64,000 nt of DNA from Geomicrobium halophilum (GCF_014207655.1 NZ_JACHHJ010000003.1:310001-374000), one strand, 5' to 3'; shown: positions 31,141 through 40,787, numbered from the stretch's first letter. Numbers and translations: made by a program. Notes: generated by a model from the sequence alone, not told the origin.

Positions 31141-31252
31141 TTTTGTAATTCTTTTTAACAATTGCAATACATTCCTTCATATTGAGGTATGATGAACACA
31201 TCTTAAAAAGGGCATAGTAAGCAAAGAAAACTCATAAATGGAGGAGCGCTTG

Positions 31253-32455
31253 ATGTTTACTACGATACTTTTATGGATCATTATCCTTTTACTACTGATC
31301 GTGATTTGGTTCATTCTTGATTTTCGATACGGACGGAAACGTCATATGGAACAAGCAACAAAAGCAAAAACTTTTCCGGTTCGCTACGGGGAAGCACAAT
31401 TGATAAAAGACGGCCGTTATTTTTTTCAAGAATTATTCAAGGATATTGAACAGGCTCAAGATCATATCCATATTTCCACTTTTATCATAAAAGAACCGGG
31501 TATCGGTACTCAGTTTTTAGCTTTATTAGAACGAAAAGCCCGGGATGGTGTCCAAGTCCGCCTCCTCGTGGATCGACTAGGAAGCAGGCTAAAAAAAACC
31601 ACCATTCATCGGTTAAAGGCATCGGGCATTTTGTTCGCCTATGCCCATAAACCTGCTTTTCCCTTTATTTTTTACAGTGCAAATCGCCGCTATCACCGAA
31701 AGATCACCGTCATTGACGGTAATATTGCCTACGCAGGCGGCTTTAACGTTGGGAATGAATACGTCGGAAAGAAGAAGTTAGGGTACTGGCGTGATTATCA
31801 TTTACGCATTGAAAAAGAGGGCGTTACTGATTTACAGGAAATATTCTTGGACGATTGGGCAGAAGCCGGTGGCGCTGCTCCTTCGAGCCTGGAACCTTCA
31901 ACGACTGAAAAAGGTGCAGAGCCCTTGCAAGTTTTCGTTACCGAAGGCGTTGGTCACGTCGATACCTTGATGAAAATGATTAAAGGTGCTGAGCGTTATG
32001 CCCTTATAGCTACGCCTTATTATGTTCCCGGGAAAGAGCTTCAAAATGCCATCCTGGACATGGCCGAACGCGGAGTTCATGTTGATATTCTCCTTCCAAA
32101 AAAAGAAGATCATCCACTTGTCAAAGATGCAGCTTATAACTATTTTAGAGATTTATTAAGCGCGGGTTGCAACATCTTTGAATACACCCCCGGGTTCTTT
32201 CATGGAAAGGCCATCATTATTGATGGTAAATTTGTAATTATAGGGTCAGCGAAATTTGATAAGCGAAGTTTCTTTCTGAACGATGAATTAGATCTTATTT
32301 TTCATCAAGAAGGTGAAATGGTTGCAAACGCCGAAACGATCGTTCGGGAGGATTTGCGGTCAGCGAAAAGAATTACAATTGAACATGTCGAAAAGCGAAC
32401 TTGGTTCGAAAACGGAAAGTCGCGGGTGAGTGCTTGGCTTTCAGAACTTTTATAA
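31253..32455 (+). CDS. clsB: Cardiolipin synthase (ClsB/YwjE type)
   Basis: Phospholipase-D-superfamily enzyme (400 aa) that makes cardiolipin from two phosphatidylglycerols at the membrane. One N-terminal membrane helix (about 3-22) precedes two HKD motifs: YHRKITVIDGNIAYAGG and FHGKAIIIDGKFVIIGS. The ATG at 31253 is six bases from GGAGGAG; the ATG at 31238 overlaps that site and is rejected. Synteny with fadF matches ywjE in B. subtilis. More cardiolipin is a common trait under salt and alkaline stress. Confidence 0.93.
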   Translation: MFTTILLWIIILLLLIVIWFILDFRYGRKRHMEQATKAKTFPVRYGEAQLIKDGRYFFQELFKDIEQAQDHIHISTFIIKEPGIGTQFLALLERKARDGVQVRLLVDRLGSRLKKTTIHRLKASGILFAYAHKPAFPFIFYSANRRYHRKITVIDGNIAYAGGFNVGNEYVGKKKLGYWRDYHLRIEKEGVTDLQEIFLDDWAEAGGAAPSSLEPSTTEKGAEPLQVFVTEGVGHVDTLMKMIKGAERYALIATPYYVPGKELQNAILDMAERGVHVDILLPKKEDHPLVKDAAYNYFRDLLSAGCNIFEYTPGFFHGKAIIIDGKFVIIGSAKFDKRSFFLNDELDLIFHQEGEMVANAETIVREDLRSAKRITIEHVEKRTWFENGKSRVSAWLSELL

Positions 32456-32522
32456 GCACTTAGCCAAAAAAGAGGCGGCGACAGGAAGAATAGAAACCAG
32501 CTAATCGGATTCAATAGCAAAT

Positions 32523-32552
32523 AAAAAGTAATGCTCATTCTCGGCATTACTT
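32523..32552 (-). terminator. Terminator after the PNPOx-like gene
   Basis: AAGTAATGC (32526-32534) pairs with GCATTACTT (32544-32552). On the minus strand it leads into TTTTATTTG. A second imperfect hairpin with GGCTTGC/GCAAGCC arms (32628-32653) lies closer to the gene. The plus side also reads TTCGTTTC, so partial function for clsB is possible. Confidence 0.7.
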
Positions 32553-32663
32553 CGTTTCATTAAAGGGGCATTATTTTGTTGAGTGCTGCTTATTTCATGG
32601 GGATTTTTACGATTTTATGGGAGAGGGCTTGCACTATTGGTATAGCGCAAGCCTTTGATCTCT

Positions 32664-33089
32664 TTAGAACTTAATTTCTTGGGCCGCGTCCCATTCATCA
32701 TCATTACGATAGCGGATGACTGTCGGACGACAAATAAGGACGATAAAGTTTTCATCCTCAGGGCTGCTGTACTTCTCTGCGATTTTTTCTGACCACGCTT
32801 TCTTTTTATCGTCAGGATTCTTGGCAATCTCCGCTGTGGCCTCAACTTCTATGAAAGCTTCTCCCCGTTCACGTTCTTCGTAGCCTAACAGAATATGGAC
32901 GTAAGGATTAGCTTCAATGTCCTCGACTTTGTGTGTGTCTTCAGCTGTTGCGGTGAAAAGTGTGAAACCTTCATGATGAAACGTCATATAGCGGGCATAC
33001 GGGCGGTTATCTTTTAGCGTAGATAATACGCCAATGCGATTTAATTTCAATACCTCGGCGATTTTCTCTTGCAAGACATGGTTTGACAT
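32664..33089 (-). CDS. Pyridoxamine 5'-phosphate oxidase-like split-barrel protein
   Basis: Protein of 141 aa with a flavin-binding split barrel, similar in plan to general stress protein 26 (YdaG) and other small FMN proteins of Bacillus. Landmarks are the opening strand RIGVLSTLKDNRPYARYMTF, the DTHKVEDIEANPYVHILLGY helix-strand and a C-terminal IRYRNDDEWD. True PdxH substrate residues are not apparent. It probably acts in stress-related flavin or heme chemistry, but the substrate is unknown. It is monocistronic and divergent from the LD-carboxypeptidase gene. Confidence 0.82.
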   Translation of the reverse strand: MSNHVLQEKIAEVLKLNRIGVLSTLKDNRPYARYMTFHHEGFTLFTATAEDTHKVEDIEANPYVHILLGYEERERGEAFIEVEATAEIAKNPDDKKKAWSEKIAEKYSSPEDENFIVLICRPTVIRYRNDDEWDAAQEIKF

Positions 33090-33209
33090 GAAATCGGCCT
33101 CCTTTCAATTTAACTATAGATACCATACCCAAATTGACATTTTTCTACTCGTCCAGCTTCTTGGAGCATCGTTAATCACATATTGATATAGAGAAGGAAA
33201 GGAGTATTA

Positions 33210-34151
33210 GTGCCTATGAAAACAATGAAAAGCAAAGCCATTCGCCCCGGCGATACAATCGGGCTTGCCATGCCTGCAAGTCCTGTTAAAATGGAAACAT
33301 TACAAAAAGCAATCTCAACGCTTGAAAACCTTGGTTTTCATATTCAATTTGCTCGTCGTTTCAATAAAAATAATAAAAATTTTCTCGCCGGAAGTATCAA
33401 CAGCCGGGTCGAAGAACTGCATACGCTCTTTGTCGACCCGGAAGTAGACGGCATTCTTTGTCTCCGCGGGGGGTATGGGACACCGGCACTGCTTCCGTAT
33501 CTTGATTATTCGCTCATTGCCAGGCATGCAAAATTACTCATTGGCTATAGCGACATTACTGCCTTACACATCGCCCTGCAGCAAAAAAGCAAGATGATTA
33601 CCTTACACGGGCCGATGGCAGCTTCTGATTTAATCGACGCCCCTTCTTTTACAACCCAACATTTTTTGCATAGCCTAACGGCTGAACGATGGCCCCAGCG
33701 TTTAATGAACCCTCCTCGTTTTCCAATCAAAACACTTGTCCACGGGACAGCAAGTGGTATTTTGACTGGAGGGAACCTCACTGTAATCGCTGGGTTAATG
33801 GGGACACCTTTTGAGATCGATACACGTGGAAAGGTGCTGTTTCTTGAAGACGTAGACGAAGAACCTTATCAAATTGACCGGGCGCTTACTCAATTATCAT
33901 TAGCGGGAAAACTGGATGATGCTGCCGCCTTCATTCTCGGAACTTGCGAAGATTGTACCTCAACGGCTTATCCTAACGGCGACAATGTCATCACCGTATG
34001 TGAACGAATTCTAGCCCCATACGGCAAACCAACCGTTTATAATCTGCAAGCAGGACACGGGGATCATCAACTTACCCTCCCTCTCGGTGCACGCGCACAG
34101 GTGAATGCGACAGGTAAGCATATCGATATTCTTGAAAAGGTGGTTATCTAA
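33210..34151 (+). CDS. S66-family LD-carboxypeptidase
   Basis: Serine peptidase of 313 aa that removes the terminal D-residue from muropeptide tetrapeptides. The nucleophile is in GYSDITAL near residue 112 after the LCLRGGYGT oxyanion segment; the catalytic Glu and His are in FLEDVDEEPYQIDR (near 211) and QAGHGDHQLTLPLG (near 282). Microcin-immunity MccF is a relative, but the pairing with an M20 deacylase and the intact triad favour a peptidoglycan role. It starts at a GTG behind AAAGGAG (ATGs follow two and five codons on). Confidence 0.88.
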   Translation: MPMKTMKSKAIRPGDTIGLAMPASPVKMETLQKAISTLENLGFHIQFARRFNKNNKNFLAGSINSRVEELHTLFVDPEVDGILCLRGGYGTPALLPYLDYSLIARHAKLLIGYSDITALHIALQQKSKMITLHGPMAASDLIDAPSFTTQHFLHSLTAERWPQRLMNPPRFPIKTLVHGTASGILTGGNLTVIAGLMGTPFEIDTRGKVLFLEDVDEEPYQIDRALTQLSLAGKLDDAAAFILGTCEDCTSTAYPNGDNVITVCERILAPYGKPTVYNLQAGHGDHQLTLPLGARAQVNATGKHIDILEKVVI

Positions 34152-35330
34152 GTGGTGAAAAAAGAAGCAGAGCAACTGTTGGCGTGGCTTTCCCAGGTAA
34201 GACAGGATTTTCATATGTATCCTGAATTAGGTATGAACGAATACCGAACGATGGATAAGATAACTGAGTACTTAGATGATTTAGGCATCCCTTTTGAAAA
34301 AAATGTCGCGAACACCGGAGTTGTTGCGCTCATTGAAGGAAACAATCCCAACGGAAAAACCGTTGCCCTCAGAGCCGACATGGACGCGCTCCCGATTCAG
34401 GAGGCCAATGACGTTCCTTATCGCTCGAAACACGAAGGAAAAATGCACGCTTGTGGCCACGACGCTCATATGACGATATTGCTTGGTGCCGCCTCCATAT
34501 TAACATCGTCTCGTAAACAACTTCCTGGAAACGTAAAATTACTTTTTCAGCCTGCCGAAGAGACCGTAGGAGGTGCGAAACCAATGCTTCAGGCGGGTGC
34601 GCTTAAAAACCCCGATGTAGATGCGGTGCTCGGACTTCACGTCGCCCCTGAACTACCGGTGGGCACTATTGGAGTGAAATATGGGCAGATGAATGCGTCC
34701 TCGGACGCGCTTTACCTCACCGTACGCGGTGAAGGAACCCACGCGGCGTACCCCTCTGGTGGGAAAGATGCAATTGTCATCGCCGCTCAGCTCATTTCTT
34801 CTTTGCAAACGATCGTGAGCCGCAATGTGGATGCTCGGCAAAGCGCGGTCGTTACCTTCGGCACAATCGAAGGCGGAACCCAGCCGAATATTGTCGCAGA
34901 TAAAGTGGACCTTCAGGGAACGATGCGTACCCTCGACCCGGCGGTGCGCGAAGACGTCCTCGCCCGTATGAAAGAAACCGTAGAATACGTCACGAAAGGA
35001 TTAGGCGGTCGTGCCGAACTAGAAATCGAACCTGGTTACACCGCTCTTATTAATAACGATGAAATGGTGGACCTTGTGAAAAATACAGGGGTCACACTTC
35101 TTGGCAGTGATAAAGTTACTACAATCCCAAGACCCAGTCTTGGCGTCGAAGATTTCTCCTTCTTTGCCGCAGAGGTGCCGGGGGCGTTTTATCGTCTAGG
35201 TGTACGAAATGAAGACAGGGGCATTGTTCACGGCGGCCACACTCCTCGCTTTAATATCGACGAACGTGCGTTAGCAATTGGGGCTGCCATGCAGGTGAGC
35301 AACGTTCGATCCTTCTTCAGTATAAGCTAG
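34152..35330 (+). CDS. M20D-family amidohydrolase
   Basis: Zinc metallopeptidase of 392 aa from the hippurate hydrolase / N-acyl amino acid deacylase group. Metal ligands are visible in MHACGHDAHM, QPAEET and, near the end, VHGGHTPRF; the dimerisation lid is between residues 180 and 290. It begins at GTG immediately after the LD-carboxypeptidase stop, so the pair is one transcription unit. Together they could release and deacylate cell-wall peptides. The exact acyl substrate cannot be read from the sequence. Confidence 0.88.
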   Translation: MVKKEAEQLLAWLSQVRQDFHMYPELGMNEYRTMDKITEYLDDLGIPFEKNVANTGVVALIEGNNPNGKTVALRADMDALPIQEANDVPYRSKHEGKMHACGHDAHMTILLGAASILTSSRKQLPGNVKLLFQPAEETVGGAKPMLQAGALKNPDVDAVLGLHVAPELPVGTIGVKYGQMNASSDALYLTVRGEGTHAAYPSGGKDAIVIAAQLISSLQTIVSRNVDARQSAVVTFGTIEGGTQPNIVADKVDLQGTMRTLDPAVREDVLARMKETVEYVTKGLGGRAELEIEPGYTALINNDEMVDLVKNTGVTLLGSDKVTTIPRPSLGVEDFSFFAAEVPGAFYRLGVRNEDRGIVHGGHTPRFNIDERALAIGAAMQVSNVRSFFSIS

Positions 35331-35470
35331 GGTTAAAGGGGGAGAAACCGTTGGTGAGCTAAAAAACTTCATGACTTTATCTGGACGTACATACTCATTG
35401 GTCTTTTCATTTTTGCTGAACTTTATTTTCCGATCCGATTTATTTCCGGAAATCAAAAATATAATGTTGA

Positions 35471-35506
35471 AAACCAAAGGCTCCGAGCTGTAAGAGCCTT
35501 TGGTTT
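35471..35506. terminator. Bidirectional terminator between the M20 and ABC genes
   Basis: AAACCAAAGGCTC (35471-35483) pairs perfectly with GAGCCTTTGGTTT (35494-35506), with short T-runs outward on both strands. Confidence 0.88.
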
Positions 35507-35513
35507 TACATTA

Positions 35514-36308
35514 TCAAGACAGCGATGTTTGTTCTTCTTCGACCTCAAGCATATAGCGCCCGTTCTTTTGCTGGACTTGAATCGAAGCCCGGCAAAACGT
35601 TGATAACGTTTCCGACGTTATCATGTCCTTTGTACGACCAGCATCAAACACTTCACCATCACGGAGCAACAGGGTTTGCTTAAATGCTGGCAAAATTTCA
35701 TCCACTTGGTGTGTAACATAAATGATCGTTGTTTTCTGTCGTTCTGCTAATTGTTCCACCTTGTTCAGCAATTGAGCTTTCGCGAAAAAATCAAGCCCAT
35801 TACACGGTTCATCGAGCATGAGAATCTCCGGGTCGGCCATAAGCGCACGCCCGATGAGCATTCGTTGTTTTTCCCCTTGAGACATGTGGACATAGGGTTG
35901 TCTTTCCAAATAACGAACGCCCAGATCGTTCATAATCGCTTTTGCTCTTGCCATATCTTCAGCCCCCGGATGCTCATGCAAGCCAATCGAGCCAAACGTC
36001 CCACTCAACACTACTTCAAGGCCAATATTTTGTTGTTGGTCATGCATTTGTTCGGAAAAAGAAAAACTTACCCAACCGATTTTTTTGCGTAGTTCTTGCC
36101 AGGGAAACTGCCCGAACTCTTCTCCGAGCACGCGCACGCTTCCTTTCGTCGGGAACTGATAACCGCAAATGACGTTTAAAAGTGCTGTTTTGCCCGCCCC
36201 GTTCATGCCAAGAATCGCCCAATGTTCCCCGTGCTTAACTTGCCAATTTACATCTTTAAGGATGGGTTTACTCCTTGTAACTGTAAGGCCTTCAATATCA
36301 ATGAGCAT
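35514..36308 (-). CDS. ylmA: ABC transporter ATP-binding protein, YlmA-like
   Basis: Stand-alone ABC ATPase of 264 aa. Walker A GMNGAGKTALLN is at about residues 34-45, signature MSQGEKQRM near 142, Walker B ILMLDEPCNGLD near 163, and the H-loop in VTHQVDEI. Length and the C-terminal region match B. subtilis YlmA. The ATG at 36308 is nine bases from a GGGACGGGGG site; the ATG at 36317 touches that site. No permease gene is adjacent, so its partner is unknown. Confidence 0.85.
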   Translation of the reverse strand: MLIDIEGLTVTRSKPILKDVNWQVKHGEHWAILGMNGAGKTALLNVICGYQFPTKGSVRVLGEEFGQFPWQELRKKIGWVSFSFSEQMHDQQQNIGLEVVLSGTFGSIGLHEHPGAEDMARAKAIMNDLGVRYLERQPYVHMSQGEKQRMLIGRALMADPEILMLDEPCNGLDFFAKAQLLNKVEQLAERQKTTIIYVTHQVDEILPAFKQTLLLRDGEVFDAGRTKDMITSETLSTFCRASIQVQQKNGRYMLEVEEEQTSLS

Positions 36309-36367
36309 TGTTCTCATCCCCCGTCCCAAGTAATATACTCATTATGGTAAGGAATTCTGAACAATTG

Positions 36368-37147
36368 TCAATCGTTGAGCTCTTTCACAAAACGAGCTAA
36401 CACTGCATTTAACTCTTCCGAGCGCCATGTCGGCACTTGGTGACCAACCCCTTCTATGTAAACAGATTTGACTGCAGCCTTTTTTACACGCGAATAAAAC
36501 GTATTTTGATACCCTTGTGCATAGGGATCATGTTCCCCGTATATCAAAAGCAGCGGCGCCATCAGCCGGGGCAATTCATCTCTGTAATCTGCCTTTTCTC
36601 CGACTTCATACCAACGCTTTAAAACACCTGCTTGTACGCTATTGATCGTCGCAGCTATTCTCCTGCGGGTCGTTTTGTTAAAGGTATGCGAAAGAGAGAG
36701 TGCATAGGACATCAGCGGCTGCCAGTGATGGTCCGACGCCCAAATTCCAAGGTGAAATAAATGTTCCAATACCCATGTATCTACAAAGGGGAAACCACCG
36801 ATCAAAGCAACACCTTTCGTACGTTCGGGATATCGAAGCGCAAACGCGAGCGCCCCTAAAGATCCCCAAGAGTAACCGCAGACGATCACTTGGTCGTCAT
36901 TTTCGTGCTGGGTAAGCGTGTACGTATCTTCCGCTAATAATTCGATCGTAAGTGGTTGAAAGCCGACCTCACTTGCCCCGTGACCACGACCATTAAGGGC
37001 GACGAGCTTCAGATGATCCGCAAGTGGCTCCTGATGACGAAAAACAGCTGCTCCAATCCCGGGTGGATGGAAAAAATAAATTGCCTGACCCCTTCCCTTT
37101 TTATCATAATGAAGTCTTGTACCATCCTTTGCATGAAACAAAAACAA
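36368..37147 (-). CDS. Alpha/beta hydrolase
   Basis: Hydrolase of 259 aa with the classical fold. The oxyanion region is FFHPPGIGAA, the nucleophile elbow VCGYSWGSLGALA (Ser near residue 97), an acid in LLIYGEHDPYAQG, and the histidine in IEGVGHQVP. The start is a TTG at 37147, eight bases after a full AAGGAGG; the longer frame upstream lacks a ribosome site. The substrate is not predictable; the family includes esterases, haloperoxidases and C-C hydrolases. It is divergent from the racemase-like gene. Confidence 0.85.
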   Translation of the reverse strand: MFLFHAKDGTRLHYDKKGRGQAIYFFHPPGIGAAVFRHQEPLADHLKLVALNGRGHGASEVGFQPLTIELLAEDTYTLTQHENDDQVIVCGYSWGSLGALAFALRYPERTKGVALIGGFPFVDTWVLEHLFHLGIWASDHHWQPLMSYALSLSHTFNKTTRRRIAATINSVQAGVLKRWYEVGEKADYRDELPRLMAPLLLIYGEHDPYAQGYQNTFYSRVKKAAVKSVYIEGVGHQVPTWRSEELNAVLARFVKELND

Positions 37148-37305
37148 GCCGCTCACCTCCTTACTATAATAAGATCCCCCAGGCTGCAAGGCTTATTCGC
37201 AACAACGGGCCGAATGGCCCATAGGCTTTCACTCATTTCATGGTAATGAGCATAGTTTTTTGGGGAAAATAATATTCGAGACCTGACAATTTCGGAGGAA
37301 TAAGG

Positions 37306-38043
37306 ATGATTTTTCATGCAAACAAAGGCCAAGTGAATTACGGGGAGACGATCGGAATTCTAATGCTTGACACCCACGTTCCTTTTATCCCTGGCGATAT
37401 TGGAAATGCCACGACTTTCCCTTACCCTGTCAAATATAAAAAAGTCAATGGATTAACAGTGCAAAAAATGTACGAAGAAAAAGTGGATGTTCTCCCTCTA
37501 CTAATTGAGGCAGGAAAGGAATTAATTCAGGAAGGAGGGGTTAAGGCGATCACCGGTAATTGCGGCTATTTCGTTCTTTTTCAAAAAGAACTTGCGAATA
37601 ACCTGAGTGTTCCGGTGTTTATGTCCAGTTTGATGCAGTTGTCTTTGCTGGAAAAGATGATCAATACTCCTCATCATAAAATAGGCATCATCACGGCAGA
37701 ATCATATCGTTTGAGCACCGACTTTTTACATGCCGTCGATACAAACCCAGAAAACGTGCACATAATGGGATTAGAAGACAAGCCCCATTTTGCCGAAGTT
37801 GCGATTCAAGAGATGGGATTTCTTAACACTACAATCCTTGAAGAGGAAGTGGTAGAAGCTGCATTAGAACTTGTCCATAATCATCCAGAGATCGCTATGT
37901 TTGTACTGGAATGCAGCATTCTTTCCCCCTACTCCAAGGCGCTACAAGAACGTGTCCAACGCCCCGTCTTTGACTATATCACGTTAACAAACTTTGTTTT
38001 CGACGCATTTGTTAAAAAAGAAACCCCCCGTTTCCACTTTTAG
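37306..38043 (+). CDS. Aspartate/glutamate/hydantoin racemase-family protein
   Basis: Protein of 245 aa with two paired cysteines expected of the cofactor-independent racemase fold, in AITGNCGYFV near residue 85 and VLECSILSPY near 200. The opening strand GETIGILMLDTHVPFIPGD is typical. Members racemise amino acids or hydantoins or isomerise maleate, and this sequence cannot be placed further. The ATG follows GGAGGAATAAGG. Its last codons overlap the terminator of the small gene on the other strand. Confidence 0.8.
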   Translation: MIFHANKGQVNYGETIGILMLDTHVPFIPGDIGNATTFPYPVKYKKVNGLTVQKMYEEKVDVLPLLIEAGKELIQEGGVKAITGNCGYFVLFQKELANNLSVPVFMSSLMQLSLLEKMINTPHHKIGIITAESYRLSTDFLHAVDTNPENVHIMGLEDKPHFAEVAIQEMGFLNTTILEEEVVEAALELVHNHPEIAMFVLECSILSPYSKALQERVQRPVFDYITLTNFVFDAFVKKETPRFHF

Positions 38044-38061
38044 TACGGATAACGGGAGGGT
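38013..38061 (-). terminator. Terminator of the 38083-38247 small gene
   Basis: On the minus strand ACCCTCCCGTT pairs with AACGGGGGGTT (long loop) and runs into TCTTTTTTAAC. The stem reaches into the 3' end of the racemase-like gene on the plus strand. Confidence 0.6.
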
Positions 38062-38082
38062 CACGGCTGTACGTGGCAACTG

Positions 38083-38247
38083 TTAAATTAGCGGATAGTA
38101 CGGTTCATAACGAGGATTCGTATAATAAGGCGGTCTCATTCCAATTTTGGGCATCGGCCATGAGTCTTCTATATACCTCATGGTGACCTCTTCATCAGAT
38201 TCATCTAATGTGAGCAACGTTACTTCTGGATAAAATTCATAAGGCAA
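38083..38247 (-). CDS. Small tyrosine/proline-rich protein (54 aa)
   Basis: Unannotated-looking gene with a TTG start seven bases after a strong AAGGAGGAG ribosome site. The product begins MPYEFYPEVTLLTLDESDEE, continues VTMRYIEDSWPMPKIGMRPP and ends YYTNPRYEPYYPLI: an acidic middle and a Tyr/Pro/Arg tail with nine Tyr among 54 residues. No signal peptide or membrane helix. A terminator follows, so it is probably expressed on its own. I do not recognise a family; Tyr/Pro-rich small proteins in Bacillus are often spore coat components, which is only a guess. Confidence 0.6.
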   Translation of the reverse strand: MPYEFYPEVTLLTLDESDEEVTMRYIEDSWPMPKIGMRPPYYTNPRYEPYYPLI

Positions 38248-38459
38248 AAAATCTCCTCCTTCCTTCTCGATTCAGTGAAGACATTCGCCGATCTATACAT
38301 TACCCATAAATACGGCTCTCGGTCGATCATCATGCCAAAAGAATGAATGAGCGGAAAAATTGAATATGAAGAAGTACCACTGAGCCCTGGAGCAATCCTC
38401 GCATTGTGATATCCTCGAACATCAAGATTACGACAAGAACAAGTGAGGGCAACGGACAA
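38248..38459. other. Intergenic stretch with no supported gene
   Basis: About 210 bases between the small gene and the argS terminator. Short frames exist on both strands (for example on plus near 38346), but none has a clear ribosome site or recognisable product. The small-gene promoter must lie here, yet no convincing -35/-10 pair stood out. Confidence 0.4.
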
Positions 38460-38490
38460 GAAAAACCCCGGATGAAAGAGCTCATCCAGG
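38460..38490 (-). terminator. Rho-independent terminator of argS
   Basis: On the minus strand CCTGGATGA pairs with TCATCCGGG (one G-T pair, 6-base loop) and runs into GTTTTTC. Confidence 0.85.
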
Positions 38491-38501
38491 ATTTGCTTGA
38501 T

Positions 38502-40178
38502 TTACATTTTTTGGGGTGCTTGAACGCCGATCAAGTTAAGGCCATTCCGTAAAACGGTTTGTGTTGCGTTCGCTAGCGCCAGGCGGACCTGTGTCAAACC
38601 TGGGTGACCCGGGTCAACAATTCTTTCTGCATTGTAATAACTATGGAATGTTGACGAAAGTTCATGCAAATAATTTGGAATCCGGTGTTGTGCGTATTGC
38701 TCGGCAGCTCCTGCGACAACCGTTGGAAACTCTCCGATTTTTTTCAATAGCTCATACGCTTTTTCTGAATCAATGAGCGCTAAATCCAGTTCGGCGCTTT
38801 TATCATAAGCAACCCCTTTTTCCTCAGCTTGTAGGAATAGGCTGCTCACGCGGGCATGAGCATATTGCACGTAATAAACAGGGTTCTCGTTTGATTCTTC
38901 AACAGCCAGATCCATGTCGAAATCTAGATGAGTATCTACGCTGCGCATGGCAAAGAAAAAGCGTGTGGCGTCAAGGCCGACTTCCTCAGCCAGCTCGCGC
39001 ATCGTCACCGCGTTGCCCGTGCGTTTGCTCATTTTCATTCTTTCGCCGCTCTTAAACAGATTCACGTTTTGACCGACCTGAAAATCGAGCTTCGCTTTTG
39101 GATAGCCAAGAGCCTGGATAGCAGCATGCATGCGGGCGATGTACCCATGATGATCGGCACCAAATAAGTCGACAAGTTTATCAAATCCGCGATCCATTTT
39201 ATCTTTATGATAGGCGATATCTGGGAGCAAGTACGTATATGAGCCGTCATTTTTCACGAGGACACGGTCCTTATCATCGCCATAACGAGTGGATTGGAAC
39301 CAGGTCGCCCCTTCTTTTTCATAAACTTCACCATTGGAACGTAACGTTTCGAGGGTTTCTTCCACTTTTCCGGATGTATAAAGAGAGGATTCTGAAAACC
39401 AGGTGTCAAACGATACACGGAAATCTTCTAGATCCGCTTGTAATTTCTTCAATAAATGATCAAGGCCGAGCGTTTGAAAATGATCCACTCTTTCTTTTTC
39501 AGAAAGGGAAACAAACTCTTCTCCGTGCGCTTTCGCGATATCGTTTGCAATGTCGATAATATCTTGACCCTGGTAGCCGTCCTCAGGAAGCGCCGCATCC
39601 TTCCCAAGGGCCTGCAAGTAACGGACTTCCAATGATTTAGCCAAGTTGTCGATCTGGTTCCCGGCATCATTAATATAATATTCCCGCTTTACGTTGTATC
39701 CGGCCATGTCGAGGATATTACAGAGGGAATCCCCCACAGCGGCCCCGCGGGCATGGCCAAGATGGAGGACCCCCGTCGGGTTGGCAGAAACAAATTCTAC
39801 CAATACGGACGTTCCTCCTCCGACATTCGAGCGTCCATAAGCCGCACCTTCACGAAGTACTGTTGGAACCACCTGCCGGAGGAACCGTTGATCGAGAAAT
39901 AGGTTGATAAACCCCGGCCCTGCTACCTCTAGCGTACGGACGGAGGCCTTTTCCTTATTAAAATGCTTGGTGATCTCCTCCGCGATTTCACGTGGATTCT
40001 TCTTAGCCACACGTGCCAATTGCATCGCAAGGTTTGAGGCATAGTCCCCGTGATTTTTGTCCCTTGGTGTTTCCAAGATAATCGCCGGGATCTGTTCATA
40101 CGTGGCCAGTTCGGCGGCTAACACGGCATCGCATAAAGATTCTCTGATCTGTTTCTTCGTTTCGTCCAAAATGTTCAT
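38502..40178 (-). CDS. argS: Arginyl-tRNA synthetase
   Basis: Class I synthetase (558 aa) that charges tRNA-Arg. The N-terminal Add-1 domain spans about 1-90; the HIGH motif is [11 protein letters not shown] in [15 protein letters not shown] near residue 122, the KMSKS equivalent is MSKRTGNAV near 370, and the DALR anticodon-binding domain ends the protein. The ATG at 40178 stands 10 bases after AAGGAG and four bases after the ywiB stop. No T-box leader is present because it is read through from ywiB. Confidence 0.97.
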   Translation of the reverse strand: MNILDETKKQIRESLCDAVLAAELATYEQIPAIILETPRDKNHGDYASNLAMQLARVAKKNPREIAEEITKHFNKEKASVRTLEVAGPGFINLFLDQRFLRQVVPTVLREGAAYGRSNVGGGTSVLVEFVSANPTGVLHLGHARGAAVGDSLCNILDMAGYNVKREYYINDAGNQIDNLAKSLEVRYLQALGKDAALPEDGYQGQDIIDIANDIAKAHGEEFVSLSEKERVDHFQTLGLDHLLKKLQADLEDFRVSFDTWFSESSLYTSGKVEETLETLRSNGEVYEKEGATWFQSTRYGDDKDRVLVKNDGSYTYLLPDIAYHKDKMDRGFDKLVDLFGADHHGYIARMHAAIQALGYPKAKLDFQVGQNVNLFKSGERMKMSKRTGNAVTMRELAEEVGLDATRFFFAMRSVDTHLDFDMDLAVEESNENPVYYVQYAHARVSSLFLQAEEKGVAYDKSAELDLALIDSEKAYELLKKIGEFPTVVAGAAEQYAQHRIPNYLHELSSTFHSYYNAERIVDPGHPGLTQVRLALANATQTVLRNGLNLIGVQAPQKM

Positions 40179-40182
40179 GTTT

Positions 40183-40611
40183 CTACGTCTCCTTACCTTC
40201 AATCGTTACCTGATAAAACCCGGCATTTTGCCCCTGTAATTCTAAATCATAAGCAATTTGTATGTTCACGACTGCATCCTCAGGATATTCCACCTGCACA
40301 CGCTTCGTTTTGGCTAATGTTTGGAAGCTTCCATAAGGGGTGCTATAAGACCCTTCAGTCTCTTTCCCTTCCATGTAGGCTTGCCGCATGGAAACAGCTC
40401 CTTGACGAATAATTGTCAACGTATCCTGCTGAATTTTGATCACCGTTTTCACTTCACCAATATCTTGCAATTGTTCTGTAAATGTCACATACGTACTCTG
40501 TTCCTTTTCTACGAGTTCACCATCCCCGTTTACATGGAGATCTTTGTGTTCGTCTCCTTGCTTGACCTTGGTACTCATCGAAACATGAATCGGGATGCCT
40601 GTATTCGTCAT
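40183..40611 (-). CDS. ywiB: DUF1934 beta-barrel protein YwiB
   Basis: Protein of 142 aa of the DUF1934 (YwiB) family, a calycin-like beta barrel found next to argS in Bacillaceae and without an assigned role. The sequence alternates short strands ([44 protein letters not shown]). The argS ribosome site overlaps its last codons, so both genes are one unit. Confidence 0.9.
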   Translation of the reverse strand: MTNTGIPIHVSMSTKVKQGDEHKDLHVNGDGELVEKEQSTYVTFTEQLQDIGEVKTVIKIQQDTLTIIRQGAVSMRQAYMEGKETEGSYSTPYGSFQTLAKTKRVQVEYPEDAVVNIQIAYDLELQGQNAGFYQVTIEGKET

Positions 40612-40759
40612 TTAGGTGGGGTCCCCTTTCCTATTGTAGAGTTTATCCCTTCTTCTTGCCCGTTGCAACAACTGAATGTTCACTGCTAATAAGTTCGCCA
40701 AGACTAGCAGTAAATTCCTGCTACCTAAAGAAAAATAGATGTATGAAAAACGACGACAT

Positions 40760-40787
40760 TGATGTCGAATTCCGGTACCCTATGATA
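40760..40787 (+). promoter_or_regulatory. Promoter of the 40830 lipoprotein gene
   Basis: TTGATG (40760-40765), 16 bases, TATGAT (40782-40787), 42 bases ahead of the lipoprotein ATG. The -10 matches five of six consensus bases. Confidence 0.55.

Noticed and set aside
33210-34151. MccF-type microcin immunity function for the S66 protein
   Set aside because: Possible by fold, but pairing with an M20D deacylase gene and the lack of any antibiotic biosynthesis genes favour a cell-wall role.
38220-38459. 79-codon minus-strand frame upstream of the small Tyr/Pro-rich gene
   Set aside because: No ribosome site and no protein-like features; it overlaps the start of a frame that does have a strong ribosome site and a terminator.
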